From the NCBI GenBank assembly GCA_030710605.1, contig CP092882.1, forward strand, positions 14,630,062 to 14,694,061: DNA of 64,000 nt, read 5' to 3'. Below are positions 51,302 to 62,901 of this stretch, piece after piece (position 1 is the first letter of the stretch; every line of letters begins with the position of its first letter). Position numbers and translations under genes: made by a program. Under the pieces are notes generated by a model. That model saw nothing but the letters and a program-made list of their open reading frames with translations, was not told the DNA's origin and ran no database searches. The DNA comes from Cordylochernes scorpioides. Taxonomy: Eukaryota > Arthropoda > Arachnida > Pseudoscorpiones > Chernetidae.

Positions 51302-52527
51302 CCAGGTCTATTAGTATGAAACGCGAAAATGGCTGCCAGAGGGCGCTGTGCAACTTTATTTGAGCCGACGGTGGCGCTGTTGAAGGCATTTTGTTTTTTG
51401 ACTCACGTGGCATCAGCATGTGTGGAGTTTTAGAAAAATTCAAATCGTGGAAAATTTCTGGAGCCCGTGGAAAATGGTGATTTCCGAGCCAAAAAGTGCC
51501 CATTTGCGGGAAGTTTTGTAGTTCGCCTTCAACTGGAAGAAAAGTGCCACTGAAGCCCACCGAATGCTCGAGGAAGTTCACGGCGACCACGCTCTGAGCA
51601 AACACAGTGTTACAGGTGGTTTAAAAAAATTCCAAAGTGGCGATTTCGAACTTGAAAATGAACCACGTGGAAAACCGCACAAAAAATTCGAGGACGCTGA
51701 ACTGCAGTCTCAAGGTTCTGTTTCCCTACCTTTAAACAGCCTCAGAATAACCCAAAAGCTTTCCAGATAGGTCCCCCACGAGTTGAGCGAAAGGCAGCAA
51801 GAACGGCGTCTGGTAACTTGCGAAGGGCTGCTCGCCAGGCATGAAAAGAAGTCATTTTTGCACCGAATCGTAACTTCTGATGAGAAATCGATCCACTTCA
51901 GCAATACTATGCGCCAAAAGTCGTGGGGCCTGCTCGGCCAATTTCCAAAACGGAAGCCTAGGCCCAATCGCTTAGGAAAAAAGGCAATGCTTTGCGTATG
52001 GTGGGACCAGACCGGCGTAGTATATTTCAAGCTCCTGAAACCTGGCGAAACGGTCAATACTAGTCGCTACGAACAATAAATGCACAGTTTGAGAGAGGCA
52101 TTGAATGAAATAAGACCGAAATTGCGTGAAAAGCACAACAAGCTGATACTGCAGCATGACAACGCTCCAGCCCACAACGCTACAGTGGTCAAAAACACCA
52201 TAAAAGACTTGGGCTGGGAACTCTTACCCCACCCGCCGTAATCACCAGACTTAGCGTCGTCGGACTACCACCTTTTCACATCTTTAGGACACGCCCTAAA
52301 AAACCAGGAATTTTCTAACTTAGACATATTCCGAAAATGGCTTGTTGACTCGTTCGACTCAAAAGGAATAGAATTTTTCAGACAAGGAATTCGAAAATTG
52401 CCTGAGAGGTGGTCCAAGTGTATAGCTAATCAGGGCAGTTATTTTGAATAAAATATCTTTTGTTGTATGGAAAGGGTGAACTTTTGAATTCATTGAAAAT
52501 TTTCGCGTTTCATACTAATAGACCTGG
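51302..52527 (+). mobile_element. Mariner element, DD34D, complete ends
   Basis: 1226 bp, perfect 29-bp terminal inverted repeats starting CCAGGTCTATTAGTATGAAA, bordered by TA (51300-51301 and 52528-52529). The size is normal for mariner. It contains one broken transposase on the plus strand. Confidence 0.92.
51474..52451 (+). pseudogene. Mariner transposase, broken
   Basis: Reading from ATG 51474: a stop after SAHLREVL, then FAFNWKKSATEAHRMLEEV and GDHALSKHSVTGGLKKF (DNA-binding part), frame changes around 51720-51790, then the catalytic part with Asp in IVTSDEKSIHF, a stop at 52077, Asp in LQHDNAPAHN, a TAA inside the conserved PP-SPDLA, and Asp in SSDYHLF. The last two Asp are 34 residues apart, so DD34D. 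HTH and DDD motifs resemble the mellifera-type mariners. Inactive, though its terminal repeats are perfect, so it could be mobilised by an outside source. Confidence 0.85.
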
Positions 52528-52739
52528 TATATTACAGTTAAAATTATTTTTTAATACAAAGGAAAGGGGGGGGGGGGAATGGGGGAAATTTGTGTATGAA
52601 AATATTAACATTTACCACTAAAATAAGTTAAATTTCATGAGGTATGTATAAATATGTAATGCCTTGATAAAGGTTGGCGTTTAGCCAACCGATATATTGG
52701 CAAATAAATATTTTATTCAATCCAATATATGACTTTTTA

Positions 52740-53164
52740 TTATCTGAATACAGTACTTATGTGTATTCGAGTGTCAGTCCAGCAGACAAACGGGGATGTG
52801 TTAAAAACTATAGAGATATTAAGAATTAAAAAACAATATCCAGACCACTCATACTATTATTGTGCCTTCTACATGCTTCGGTAAGCATTTTAAGGCATAA
52901 CTCATAGTTAGGTGTCTCCGAGCAACCCGCCGCAGAGGAGGGCCAAGGAGAGGGCTGGAGAGGCGACGGCGAGGCCGTGGGCACCCCGGGGGAGAGGAGG
53001 GCTAGTGCACGCCGATTTGAGGGAACCAAGGCAGCGCCAAGCACAACTACGGCGCCGCAGGCTTCAAAAATAGTCAAGAGATCATTTCAGGGATCGAGAC
53101 CGGAGATCAAGACCCAGAGCTCAAGAGGTCTGGCTTTTATCGTCTGGCTTTTATCCTTGCCCTG
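52740..53164 (+). other. GC-rich fragment, possibly LINE ORF1
   Basis: 52900-53160 is GC-rich and purine-rich (GAGGAGGGCCAAGGAGAGGG), unlike its neighbours. A plus-strand frame has a Pro/Ala/Arg-rich peptide ending in KIVKRSFQGSRPEIKTQ. No zinc knuckle. Could be an ORF1 remnant of a LINE; I cannot confirm this. Confidence 0.3.
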
Positions 53165-53410
53165 ACCACTCACATAAACTTTTATAGATGGCAAAGTGCC
53201 ATCTAGTGGAATAAAAATCAACTAAACGTTTGATTTATGGTTTATTTCATAATATTTGGCCAACCCACTTTCTTGATAAATCAAGAAAAGGCCAACCACG
53301 TATGGATTGGCTAAATATCATGGAATAAACTTATATCAACGTTTATTTTATTTTTATTTCACTAGATGGCGGCACTCTGCAATCTAAAATGATAATATGA
53401 GTGTTCAGGA
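53165..53410. repeat. Family B copy, internal inversion
   Basis: AAGTGCCATCTAGTGGAATA and its inverted partner TTTCACTAGATGGCGGCACT flank CCAACCCACTTTCTTGATAA. The ribozyme part is missing. Confidence 0.55.
53195..53209 (-). promoter_or_regulatory. CTCF-core-like motif
   Basis: Minus strand CCACTAGATGGCACT fits the 15-position consensus. Confidence 0.3.
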
Positions 53411-53469
53411 TATGACTTATATTGACAATATATATATATATATATTTTGTTTTTACAACAAAAAGCCTC

Positions 53470-53870
53470 TATTGAGGACCTCTCGTCCTATAAAGGATTC
53501 GCCAGTTTACAGAGTAATTGAAGAGAAGAGAACTAAGAATACAGAGTGAAACCTATATGTAGTAGGTATAGTATAGTATTTTCTACACTGTGACTATATA
53601 CAACAGCAACAACAAGCCTTTTACTGGAATCAAAGTGCCATACAGGATTCGTCATTCTAATCCTGACAAAGATTATTTACATATAATTATTTACATAAAT
53701 TAGATTATGTATATAGCTTCCATTTCTCTTCAGCCGTCTTCCAAAATTTGAACAACGCAAACGCTCCAGCTCTGTTTCTCACCACCTCATTCAACAGGAG
53801 CTCCAAAGAGAGTCCCTCAAAGCCTATTTCACTGAGGAGCACTTCTCATTCGTCTTTCAGCCCCATACAT
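53470..53870 (-). pseudogene. LINE C-terminal fragment
   Basis: On the minus strand a reading LLSEIGFEGLSLELLLNEV and on through RAGAFALFKFWKTAEEKW (53850-53720) matches the extreme C terminus of jockey-like LINE proteins as I recall them. The rest down to 53470 is a tail with ACAACAGCAACAACA and CCTATAAAGGATTCGCCAG. Confidence 0.5.
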
Positions 53871-54009
53871 GAGAGTAAATGGTGATGTAGCCCAGGCTCC
53901 ATTCTTGTCCCGCAAATATATAAATGCATGAACCACTCTGAAACCAGTTAAGTTCATTTTTCAATATTTCTGAATTCTGTAATTTTTTTTTTGGAATACA
54001 TAATATCCT

Positions 54010-54302
54010 TATTACAACAACAACAAAGCCTTTAGGGCCTCTCGCTCTATACAGGATTCGCCAGTTCACAAGGGATGGGGAGAACACTGTGTGGCCTTTT
54101 TCCGGGATATAATCCTGTGGAATCCAAATATCGCCACCGCTATATACCTATTCTTTGATATTTCATTAATTAGTGCCGGAAATGAAGGACAAAGTTGTCC
54201 CGTTTTATCATTTAGTTTTCGTCTTTCCTCAGACAGAGCAGCACAATTAAATAAGTAGTGCAACATCTCCATTGTTATTCCTGATCCACAGAAAGTGCAC
54301 AA
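54010..54302 (-). pseudogene. LINE C-terminal Cys/His fragment
   Basis: MCTFCGSGITMEMLHYLFNC gives a CCHC-like knuckle, followed by AALSEERRKLNDKTG and a stop at 54066. The 3' tail is TACAACAACAACAAAGCC, the same as the neighbour's. 5' truncated. Confidence 0.65.
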
Positions 54303-54715
54303 TATCCTTATTACGATTTTCGTTTTTTTTTTTCTTGGTCAAACATCCCCTTTTTAATATAGTATACATAGCAACTGCACATTGTTGCATCGATTTTGAT
54401 GAAATATTCTACGATGTTCAATATTTATTTAAAACAGATTATTTACCAGGGTATCATTCCTTTTTATAGTTTCATTCAATTTGTAATATTGTTATTGTAC
54501 ATATATCTTGATTGGTTATTAAAGAGAGAAAGGACATAGAGGAAAACTCAGGATCACGACCTACGAGGAAGAATAAATAAACACAATAACTTTAAAAGGT
54601 AATTTACTTTTCTTTATTTAATTTAAGTATGGAAACCCGCTCGGGAAACGTGTATAACACCAAGAAGGAGGAAACCAAGGTCGATGACTCTGCAAAGCTG
54701 TAATTTGGTGCAACA
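54303..54715. other. No gene seen
   Basis: AT-rich with no recognisable element. Confidence 0.35.
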
Positions 54716-54719
54716 ATAT

Positions 54720-54904
54720 TGTAGCGAGAACATTAATTATTTTACACTTGTATTAACAGAGTATCATTTTTTATGTTTATATTTTACTACTCTGTAAACT
54801 TCCCTCATTCCTTATCTTTTGTTTATCATTCATAGTTTGTTCTTGTCTTAAATAAATTGTTGTCTCATCCTGAAGTTTGTCTTTCCTAATTTTCCACGTG
54901 GCAA
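54720..54904 (+). mobile_element. Solo LTR, 185 bp, TSD ATAT
   Basis: TGTAGCGAGAAC at the start and CACGTGGCA at the end, with ATAT on both sides. It contains AATAAA about 50 bp before the end. Relative of 37275-37448. Confidence 0.75.
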
Positions 54905-55162
54905 TATTATTATAAATATATTAGGAAACATAATTTTCTCTTTCTTCAAAATATAGACACGTCGGCCAGTAAAGGTTTTTTTTTATTTTCCCAACGTTTC
55001 AAAAAAATATTTTATCTTCGTTTGAAACGTTGAGAAAATAAATACCTTTACTGACCGAAGTGTCTATATTAAAAAGATTATGAATGCCGGCCTCTATCTT
55101 TACGATAAATTTTCTCTGTTTTGGTTTTCTGGAGCTAACCATCATCTGAGCCACTCTTATCT
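54905..55162. other. Small palindromic repeat, no gene
   Basis: CAACGTTTCAAAAAAATA faces TTTGAAACGTTGAGAAAATA around 55015, with TAAAGG further out on both sides. Confidence 0.5.
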
Positions 55163-55163
55163 A

Positions 55164-56654
55164 CACTGGTCCACAAAATTAAAGGAACAACATATTTTTT
55201 TTCATTTATCTCAATTTTTTTGAACATTTATCAATGAAATTTTATACACAAATTTATTATTCCATTATTGGTTAGAATACCCGAAATCAAAGATTTCTAA
55301 CACGTATTTTATGCAAATTAGCTGGTCAAGCAATGATCTTCTTGCAGTCAGTGCATAAATATCTTGGATATTGTTGTTAATATGGGGTGTGATCGCCTTT
55401 AACTGATAGACAGGCTCTACATCGGTGACCCATACTAAGAATTAAGGAGTTTATCAGCTCCTGTGGAATCAACGCCCACTCTTGTGTTAAGGCTGTTTTT
55501 AGCTCATGAGTGTTTCTAGGAGGGGGTTGGAGGGATGAGATCCGCCGTCCTAGGTTGTCCCATACATGCTCAATGGGATTTAGGTCTGGGGATCGAGCTG
55601 GCAATTCATCCGAGCAATTGCATGGTTTTGGAGAAAAGTGTCGACCACACCAGCCCTATGTGGACGGGCATTATCATCCATTAGAAGAAAGTTTTCTCCC
55701 ATTTCCAATGCTTGAGGCATCACATATGCTGCCAAGAACTCGTCCCGATACCTCTGTCCAGTCAGGGTTCCTTGCCGAAAAATATGGAGTGCTGTGCGAC
55801 CGCCCAAGAAGATTCCAGCCCAGACCATAAAACATTGGCTTCTGTAGGGATCCCTTTCAACCATATTTCGGGGATTATTTCTGGTTCCTACCTCTCTCCA
55901 GACAAAGACACGACGATAATAGCTATTTAGAGATAATCTGGACTCATCAGTGAACATTACACGTCTCCATTCATCTGGATTCCAGGCGACATGTTGTCTG
56001 CGCCAAAGTTCCCTTGCTCTCTTTTGAGGTAAGGTGTCAACGGCACACAAATTATGGGTCGTCGAGCATAGAGGCCCTTCATGTGAAGCCTTCTGCGTAT
56101 TGTATCAGTTGAAATGGGAGAAAAATTTCTTCTAATGGATGATAATGCCCGTCCACATAGGGCTGATGTGGTCGAAACTTTTCTCCAAAACCATGCAATT
56201 GCTCGGATGAATTGGCCAGCTCGATCCCCATACCTAAATCCCATTGAGCATGTATAGAACAATCTAGGACGAAGGATCTCATCCCTCCAACCCCCTCCTA
56301 GAAACACTCATGAGCTAGAAACAGCCTTAACACAAGAGTGGGCGTTGATTCCACAGGAGCTGATAAACTCCCTAATTCTTAGTATGGGTCACCGATGTAG
56401 ATCCTGTCTATCAGTTAAAGGCGATCACACCCCATATTAACAACAATATCCAAGATATTTATGCACTGACTACAAGAAGATCATTGTTTGACCGGCTAAT
56501 TTGCATAAAATACGTGTTAGAATTCTTTGATGTCGGGTATTCTAATCAATAATGGAATAATAAATTTGTGTATAAAATTTCATTGATAAATGTTCAATAA
56601 AATTTGAAATAAATCCAAAAAAATATGTTGTTCCTTTAATTTTGCGGACCAGTG
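55164..56654. mobile_element. Palindromic Tc1-like element
   Basis: Ends CACTGGTCCACAAAATTAAA and its complement, between TA dinucleotides (55162-55163 and 56655-56656). The left ~550 bp (to about 55715) and right ~545 bp (from about 56113) are inverted copies of the transposase 3' half, joined so that the true 5' end is missing. Confidence 0.85.
55377..56112 (-). pseudogene. Tc1-like transposase (DD34E), 5' part missing
   Basis: Minus strand from about 56112: TDTIRRRLHMKGLYARRP (end of the DNA-binding domain), VMFTDESRLSL with the first Asp, LLMDDNARPHRAG with the second, a one-base frameshift near 55600, then ARSPDLNPIEHVWDNLGRRI with the Glu 34 residues after the second Asp, and a normal C terminus at 55377. 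The inverted right half codes the same catalytic stretch on the plus strand with a stop in place of Trp (EHV-stop). The first helix-turn-helix is absent, so it is inactive. Confidence 0.85.
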
Positions 56655-56659
56655 TACAA

Positions 56660-56928
56660 TAGGGGAGATACTTTTCTATATAAATAGCTCTTTTAGAGAT
56701 AATTTTAGTTAATTAATTACTTTCATGGCTCCTTCTAACAAGAAAGTGTTGTCATTAAAACATTTCCCTCATTTCCTCTTTTCAATCTAAATTTACAATG
56801 GGTGTCAAAACAGAGTTGTTCCTGGTCATATCCTAATCTTATTGCATATCTCTTCCCTAATTTTCTATGTGACAATATAAGTGTTGAGAAAGAATAATTA
56901 TACACAATATTTTAACTGTGAAAAAATA
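56660..56928. other. No gene seen
   Basis: AT-rich with no recognisable element; leads into family G. Confidence 0.3.
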
Positions 56929-56929
56929 G

Positions 56930-57175
56930 TACAAATGTGATATTGTACTGGGATAAGGTGCATAAATTAAGAAAAAGGCTTCTCCTTATCGTGCAACTGA
57001 AAGTTGCTGATGGCTTGCGCCATCTATCGGAATAAATATCAACTATTCTCGTTGATTATTTGGCCAATTCTGGAATAATTAAAAATCAACGAGAATAGTT
57101 GATATTTATTCCGATAGATGGCGTAAGCCATCAGCAACTTTCAGTTGCACGATAAGGAGATGCCTTTTTCTTAAT
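56930..57175. repeat. Family G foldback, well preserved
   Basis: Arms of about 100 bp with very few mismatches: GGCTTGCGCCATCTATCGGA, then AATATCAACTATTCTCGTTG, and complements; loop about 15 bp around 57062. Confidence 0.85.
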
Positions 57176-57204
57176 ATTTAAACTATTTTTGAGGCGTATG
57201 ATTC

Positions 57205-58125
57205 TTTATTTTATTAATAAATCAATTTTATACTACCCTTACTGTAATGATAAATCAATAAGAGGGTCTGGCTCATCAGTAGTGAACCCTCCCAGCGGTT
57301 TCGCCAGTTTAATCTACCATACCTCTGTAATCTCTCCTCAAAGCTTATTACCATAGTTTATATAAAAATACTCTTTCCAAGAGTCTAGCTTCAATATGAG
57401 TATAAAGGAAAAACCGAAAATGCAATATTACAGCGGTATGGTAGATTAAACTGGCGAAACCGGGTCTAGCTCATCAGTACCATTACTGGGAGTGTTCCTC
57501 ACTGATGAGCCAGGCCCTGCCATTATTTTATCATTGCAGTAAGGGCAGTAGAAAATTGATTTTTTTCAAAATCATATGCGTCAAAATAGTTAGAATTTCT
57601 CATTACAAATGGCGCGCTAATGCATTCATTTGAACAAAATTGTTTATAAATAAGAATTTTAAACTATTTTTGATTATTTTCATAATAAAACAGTTTTCTA
57701 CTGCCCTTACTGAAATGGTATATTAATCAGAGTTGAATGGTAGATTAAACTGGTGAAACCCGCTGGGAGGATTCACCATTGACCCTCTTATAGCGGTTTC
57801 GCCAGTTTAATCTACCATACCGCTGTAATATTGAAATTTTCGATTTTCTTTTATACTCATATTGAAGCTAGACTCTTTGAAAGAGTATTTTAAATAAACT
57901 ATGGAAATAAGCTTTAAGGACAGATTATACAGCGGTATGGTAGATTAAACTGGCGAAACCGCTGGGAGAGTTCAACACTGATAAGCTAAACCCTCTCATT
58001 ATTTTATCATTGCAGTAAGGTCAGTAGAAAATTATTTTATTTTAAAAAAGAATCATACGTGTTAAAATAGTTTGAATTTTATATAACAGATGGCGTTCTA
58101 ATACATTATGTTAATATTGTTTATA
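57205..58125. repeat. Cluster of family A copies in alternating orientation
   Basis: Four or five copies or half copies are placed head to head (AGCGGTTTCGCCAGTTTAAT and its complement alternate at about 57295, 57440, 57790 and 57930). AGATGGCG- or AAATGGCGCG-type motifs lie at the outer ends. Likely a rearranged tandem array. Confidence 0.7.
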
Positions 58126-58129
58126 TATA

Positions 58130-58495
58130 ATACTAGACAGGTGACCCGGGCTTCGCCCCGGGGATTGACCCGTGTGAATATCTACCCGAGTGATATATAT
58201 TTAGATAAGATTTTTTTTATATAATTGTTTGTTATTAGCATTATCTATTTGTTTGTATCAGCATAATTTAATCTAATCTTTGATAGAGGGCGCTGTTCGT
58301 GAGCTAAGTAGAATAATTTGAATATATAGTTTTAATAATTGATTTATATATATTTTTAAAATAGCCTATCGTCTTCCCCGTATTTTTTTTACCTATGCAT
58401 GGAAATTTGGTTTGAATTAGTGAACTACTGCGAATTTGTATACCGGACATACAAACAAACAAACATACAAAACATTGATTTTTATATATATAGAT
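58130..58495 (+). repeat. Family H copy, most complete
   Basis: ACCCGGGCTTCGCCCCGGGG at 58143 through ACAAACAAACAAACATACAA at 58450 and a TATATAGATA tail. Confidence 0.65.
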
Positions 58496-58562
58496 ATTGT
58501 GAATATGTTTAACACATGCCTATCAAAAATAATATTGTATACAATACAATATAATGCGGCTT

Positions 58563-58885
58563 GTGATTGTAAAACGACATTTGAAAATTATCCCGCATGT
58601 GTTTCTTTTGAACGAAAATCAAAATTTATTCCAAGGAGAAATAACGATTATTTCTATCCTTAGGGATGAAGTATGAAAGGATGAATTGTGAAGAGTAATG
58701 ATAACGGGAAAAAAAATTCCCATCCTTGGACACTTTATTTTATCGTTATCATTACTCTTCACAATTCATCCTTTCATACTTCATCCCTAAGGTTGGAAAT
58801 AATCATTATTTCTCCTTTGAATAAATTTTGATTTTCGTTCAAAAAAATATATATGGGATCATTTTCAAATGTCCTTTTACAATGA
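58563..58885. repeat. Foldback with tRNA-like remnant in the loop
   Basis: Arms of about 150 bp (CATCCTTTCATACTTCATCC and its complement). The centre contains TTCCCATCCTTGGACACTTT, which equals the 3' end of the tRNA-like sequence at 22150-22221, and the right arm equals 22225-22380. Confidence 0.75.
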
Positions 58886-59285
58886 TGTTGTATATTTATA
58901 GAAGTAAATACTTTACGTATTTACAATATAGGGTAATATAAATATAAGCGAAATAGATAGTGTTGTTTTTTGATGATTGACAAACTTCTCCTTTAAATGT
59001 ATTATTTATTATACATACATTACAATAAGAAAACACAAAGTACAAAAGATAATAGTGGTTATATAAATTCAATCAAGGCTTGTTCGTTACTTTTTAACAA
59101 CAACTTTTATATACGGTTATCATCATATCCAATCTCTCAGAATATATATATATATTTATTTTTATAAAATTAAATATTCCAACAGATATGCGTATAGTGG
59201 AAATATTCATGAAATATCTGCTATTACGGAATCCACTTCTCATAGTTTAAATGCCATCACCTTTAATAGATTTTCCAATGTAGAC
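58886..59285. other. No gene seen
   Basis: AT-rich with a TATATATATA run near 59145. Confidence 0.3.
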
Positions 59286-59289
59286 AATA

Positions 59290-59775
59290 TAAGCCGAATC
59301 AGAAATACAATAGTTGTAGTAATCTGGTGGATTAAATTGTCGAAATTGCTTGGAATGTTCATCATTGATGAGCTAAGCCATCCCAAATCTATTTTTCATC
59401 TTTACTTCACTGATTATTCAAATACGTCCTTATGGGATTGAAAATAATTTTCGCAGAATAAGTTCGCAGAAAAATATGTTTGGTCCCAGTGACTTCTTGA
59501 GAAACCAAGAAATGGGTATTTAAGACCAAACTTGCGTAAATAGGCTTAATATAAGATTACAAGAAATAGGTGATACATAGAAATTATTAGAGCGCTTCTA
59601 TATATAAGAAAATATAACAATTTAACACACGAATTGTTTTCTGTTTTTAAAGTAAAACTCCCTACTGTAGTACGGTGTAATAGATTGAAGAAACCGCTGG
59701 GAGGGCTCACCATCTGATAAGCTAAACCTCCCAGTTTTTTTCATCGCAGTAAAGAAATTTGTTTTATTTGAAAAA
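59290..59775. repeat. Two degenerate family A copies and a family B scrap
   Basis: 59325-59400 (GATGAGCTAAGCCATCCCAA) and 59640-59755 (CGCTGGGAGGGCTCACCATC) are family A cores. 59490-59535 (AGAAACCAAGAAATGGGTAT) is the family B end. Confidence 0.55.
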
Positions 59776-60065
59776 TAGGAAAAATAAATTGTATTATATA
59801 TTAAATAGCTATATAATGCAATATATATATAGCGCGCCATCTGTTATAAGAATTATTAACTATTTTAAACGCTTATGTTTCTTTTTTTAAAATAACCAAT
59901 TTTCTCTCGCTCTCTCTACAAGTACCATCTTGGTCTTGAGTTGGGTAACACCAGCCAACACATCGACCTGCCCACTCTGTGAACTCTCGCAGTCCATCGG
60001 TGGCGGAGTCTTTCCCGGGGTGGGCGCCACCAATGAAGACCTTGTATATATTTTATATATGTATA

Positions 60066-60238
60066 CAGTAGAACTTGGATAATTCGAACTTCTTTAATTC
60101 GAAAACCTCTTCAATTCGAATATTTATCTTGGTCCCTAAAAGCCTTAAGCCTTTATTCAAAACATCTTTAATTCGAATTTTTGGATAATTCGAATTTTTT
60201 TATGGTCCCTTGGGGTTCGAATTATCCAAGTTCGACTG
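60066..60238. mobile_element. Pogo-like MITE, 173 bp
   Basis: Ends CAGTAGAACTTGGATAATTC and, inverted, GAATTATCCAAGTTCGACTG, flanked by TA. Internal TTTAATTCGAA-type repeats. Same family as the partial copy at 63897. Confidence 0.85.
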
Positions 60239-60429
60239 TATTTATCAATTATTTTTTATCTATTTATATCTATTTTTTCCTATATTTATCATTATATATT
60301 CATATTTATTCTGTATTTAACCTTATATAATCTTATATGGACTTTGAAATAAAGTAGATTCAATCTCAATCTCTCTCTCTCTTTCCCGCGGTGGGGGCCA
60401 CCAATAAAGACCTTGTATATATATCCTTT

Positions 60430-60665
60430 ATATCTATAAAAATGAAATCCAAAATCGATGTTTGTTATCGCGTTGAGCAAAATCTACAGAATCAATCATA
60501 ATGAAATTTCGCATATAGGTAGCTGAAGATTTTGTTTAACATATAGGCTATTCAAAATAACTATATATAGGTAGATTGGATGTTTTCTATAATCGTTTTA
60601 ACAAATATTCGTTAGGCAAACTTTTACTCGGGTAAAAACCGGGCGAAGCCGGGTACATTCGCTAT
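60430..60665. repeat. Dispersed repeat ending in ACCGGGCGAAGCCGGGTA
   Basis: Starts ATCTATAAAAATGAAATCC and ends in the GC-rich palindrome ACCGGGCGAAGCCGGGTA, the same general layout as family H but with a different middle. Confidence 0.4.
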
Positions 60666-61079
60666 TATTATTATATATATATATATATTTATCAATTATT
60701 TATATCTATTTATTCCTATATTTATCATTATATAATTTATTTATTCATATTAATTCAATGTAATTAACCATATATAATCTTATATGTACATTGTAATCAA
60801 TCAGTTTCAATCTCTCTCTCTCTCTCTACAGTAGAAAATTGTTTATTTTAAAAAGAAAAACATACGTGTTAAAAATAGTAAAAATAGCCTAAATTTCTCT
60901 TAAGAAATAGTAGACAATAATTTTCCATTTACTCTTTACGCTTCTGTATATTGATGAAAAAGATGAGCTTCCGAAAATATACAAAATTTAGAATTGAATT
61001 TTCTTAAGACTACTGAAAATTCCTGTTTAGAAATAGATTTTAAAAGATTTTTCTTATTAAACACACACATATTAACTAA
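60666..61079. other. Microsatellites, no gene
   Basis: A TATATATA tract (60670), TCTCTCTCTC (60810) and AT-rich sequence. Confidence 0.4.
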
Positions 61080-61180
61080 TTTAATTAAAAAGGCATATAT
61101 TGGATCAAAATATCATTTGATCCAATATATGCCTTTTTAATTAAAGATTTATTTATGGATTGCTCTATTTTCAAAATATT
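61080..61180. repeat. Family F mini-palindrome
   Basis: AGGCATATATTGGATCAAAA is followed almost at once by ATTTGATCCAATATATGCCT: only the outer ends of family F remain and the ribozyme-like hairpins are deleted. Confidence 0.75.
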
Positions 61181-62495
61181 AACTAATAAAATCTAATTCG
61201 ACAAGATAAGAAAAAAAAGAGATAGTTTCTAAGTGAAAAAAAAAAGATATTGAATAATATATTAAGTCATAAAACAAATAATGGCCATAGCGCCAAAGGT
61301 TAAAAGGTCAAAAAAAAAAAGGAGGGAAAAGCAGAAGAGTCAACAAAACTCGTCTGCTGTCATATAAAAAAAAAATTCTAGTCCATTTTTGTGACCACTT
61401 GCTATTGGGGAAAATCTTTTCGATAAATGTACCGTGTGTCAATTTCTATCTATTTAAAGGTCTTTGGTCAAAAATTGTATTTTAATTATACTCACTGAAT
61501 TATTTTAGCGGTAAAATATTTCTAATATAGAGAGGAAATTATAAACTATTGTATATTAAGAGAACTCTTTTAATCATTTTTAGTATATGTATTTTATTTT
61601 GTTTATAGATTTTTCATTATATTTTCTTTAATATTTTCATGAATATTTAAATTGACTATAACACTCAGTTATTAAATCAATGTTTTGTTTAAATTTATTC
61701 CGCTCTTCAGTTTAAATTCTTGTTTGGTATTTGTTGTTAAAACCAATAACAAATGCAATATCTTTTGCGATATGTTTAGTTTTTATTTTTAAAAAAACCT
61801 TAAAAATAAAATGAATTTTACATAATAAAGCATCGTATCCAACATCATTTGAATAATTGAAGTTGAATATAGGCATATATTTAACATATTTAAATAAAGG
61901 GTATATTTACATATATGCATGAATAAGCAGATATTTAGGTTATATAAAAACATAGAAAAAAACTTGTCATGTCATTTCCAAGTAAGTGAACATGAATTAA
62001 CAAACTTTAGCGCGCATCTAATATATTTTTTTTACATAAAGAATGTAAATTAAAATTGTAAATCTTTTAATTCCTTGTCGGGTAATTTGTTGAAACTGGA
62101 GAATCCTGTTGAAATTGGAGAAAAATTTCAACTGCAGTCGTTTTTGTCTAGTTCTTGGCGTGAAGGATTAGTGAGCTTAGGTTTGAGGGATTTATTTTTT
62201 TTCATTAGAATTTACTTAGTTAAAACTCGTGTTATAATTTTTTCCCTCATCATTCCTGTCTTCCTACTTTTTTTCTAAGTAACAGGGCAGTGTCTTCTTA
62301 CTTATCCCGAGGTTTTTATTATCTCTCTTCTTCAAGCCTCAAGTGAAGTTATTTATTTCTCAAAAATTATTATAAAAAATTCACATAATAATAAAGGATT
62401 ATATAACTTAATAAATTCTATATCAACTCTGTGGGATAAATTATTATATATTTTTATTTAAGAGTTGAACATGAACTACTTGAGATAATAGGTAA
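61181..62495. other. No gene recognised
   Basis: AT-rich. A 67-codon frame at 62075-62278 ends in a hydrophobic run but matches nothing known to me. Confidence 0.35.
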
Positions 62496-62498
62496 ATA

Positions 62499-62901
62499 CA
62501 GTAGAACCTCCCTGTAAAGGACACCTAATTGCTGAGTCAAAGTGTCTTTTAGGGAGAGGTGTCCTCTTACCGGAGAGTTACCAAATAGGTAAAAATGGCA
62601 AATTTTCAAAAATGAAAACTGTCTATTGTAGAGAGATGTTCTCTTACCGGAGAGTTGTTATTTAGTAAAAATGGTAATTTCAAAAATGAAAACTGTCCAT
62701 TGTAGAGAGGTGTCCTCTTACCGGAGAGTTACTAAATAGGTAAAAATGGCAATTTTTCAAAAATGAAAACTGTCCATTGTAGAGAGGTGTTCTCTTACCG
62801 GAGAGTTGTTAAATAGTAAAAATGGTAATTTTTCAAATGAAAACTGTCCTTTGTAGAGAGGTGTCCTCTAGCGAGAGTTTCTTCTTATATAGGTTCTACT
62901 G
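62499..62901. mobile_element. Pogo-like satellite element, short form
   Basis: Ends CAGTAGAACCTCC and GGTTCTACTG between TA dinucleotides. Inside are about five monomers of the satellite seen at 7682-9197, in inverse orientation (GAGAGGTGTCCTCTTACCGG). Each is about 70 bp. Confidence 0.85.

Larger units (their letters stand above)
51215..52735. repeat. Family F element split by mariner
   Basis: The left arm (ATTTCGGTTGGCTGAACGCC, 51225-51265) and right arm (TTGATAAAGGTTGGCGTTTA, 52665-52720) are the inverted arms seen at 13640-13955; the mariner lies between them. Confidence 0.6.
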
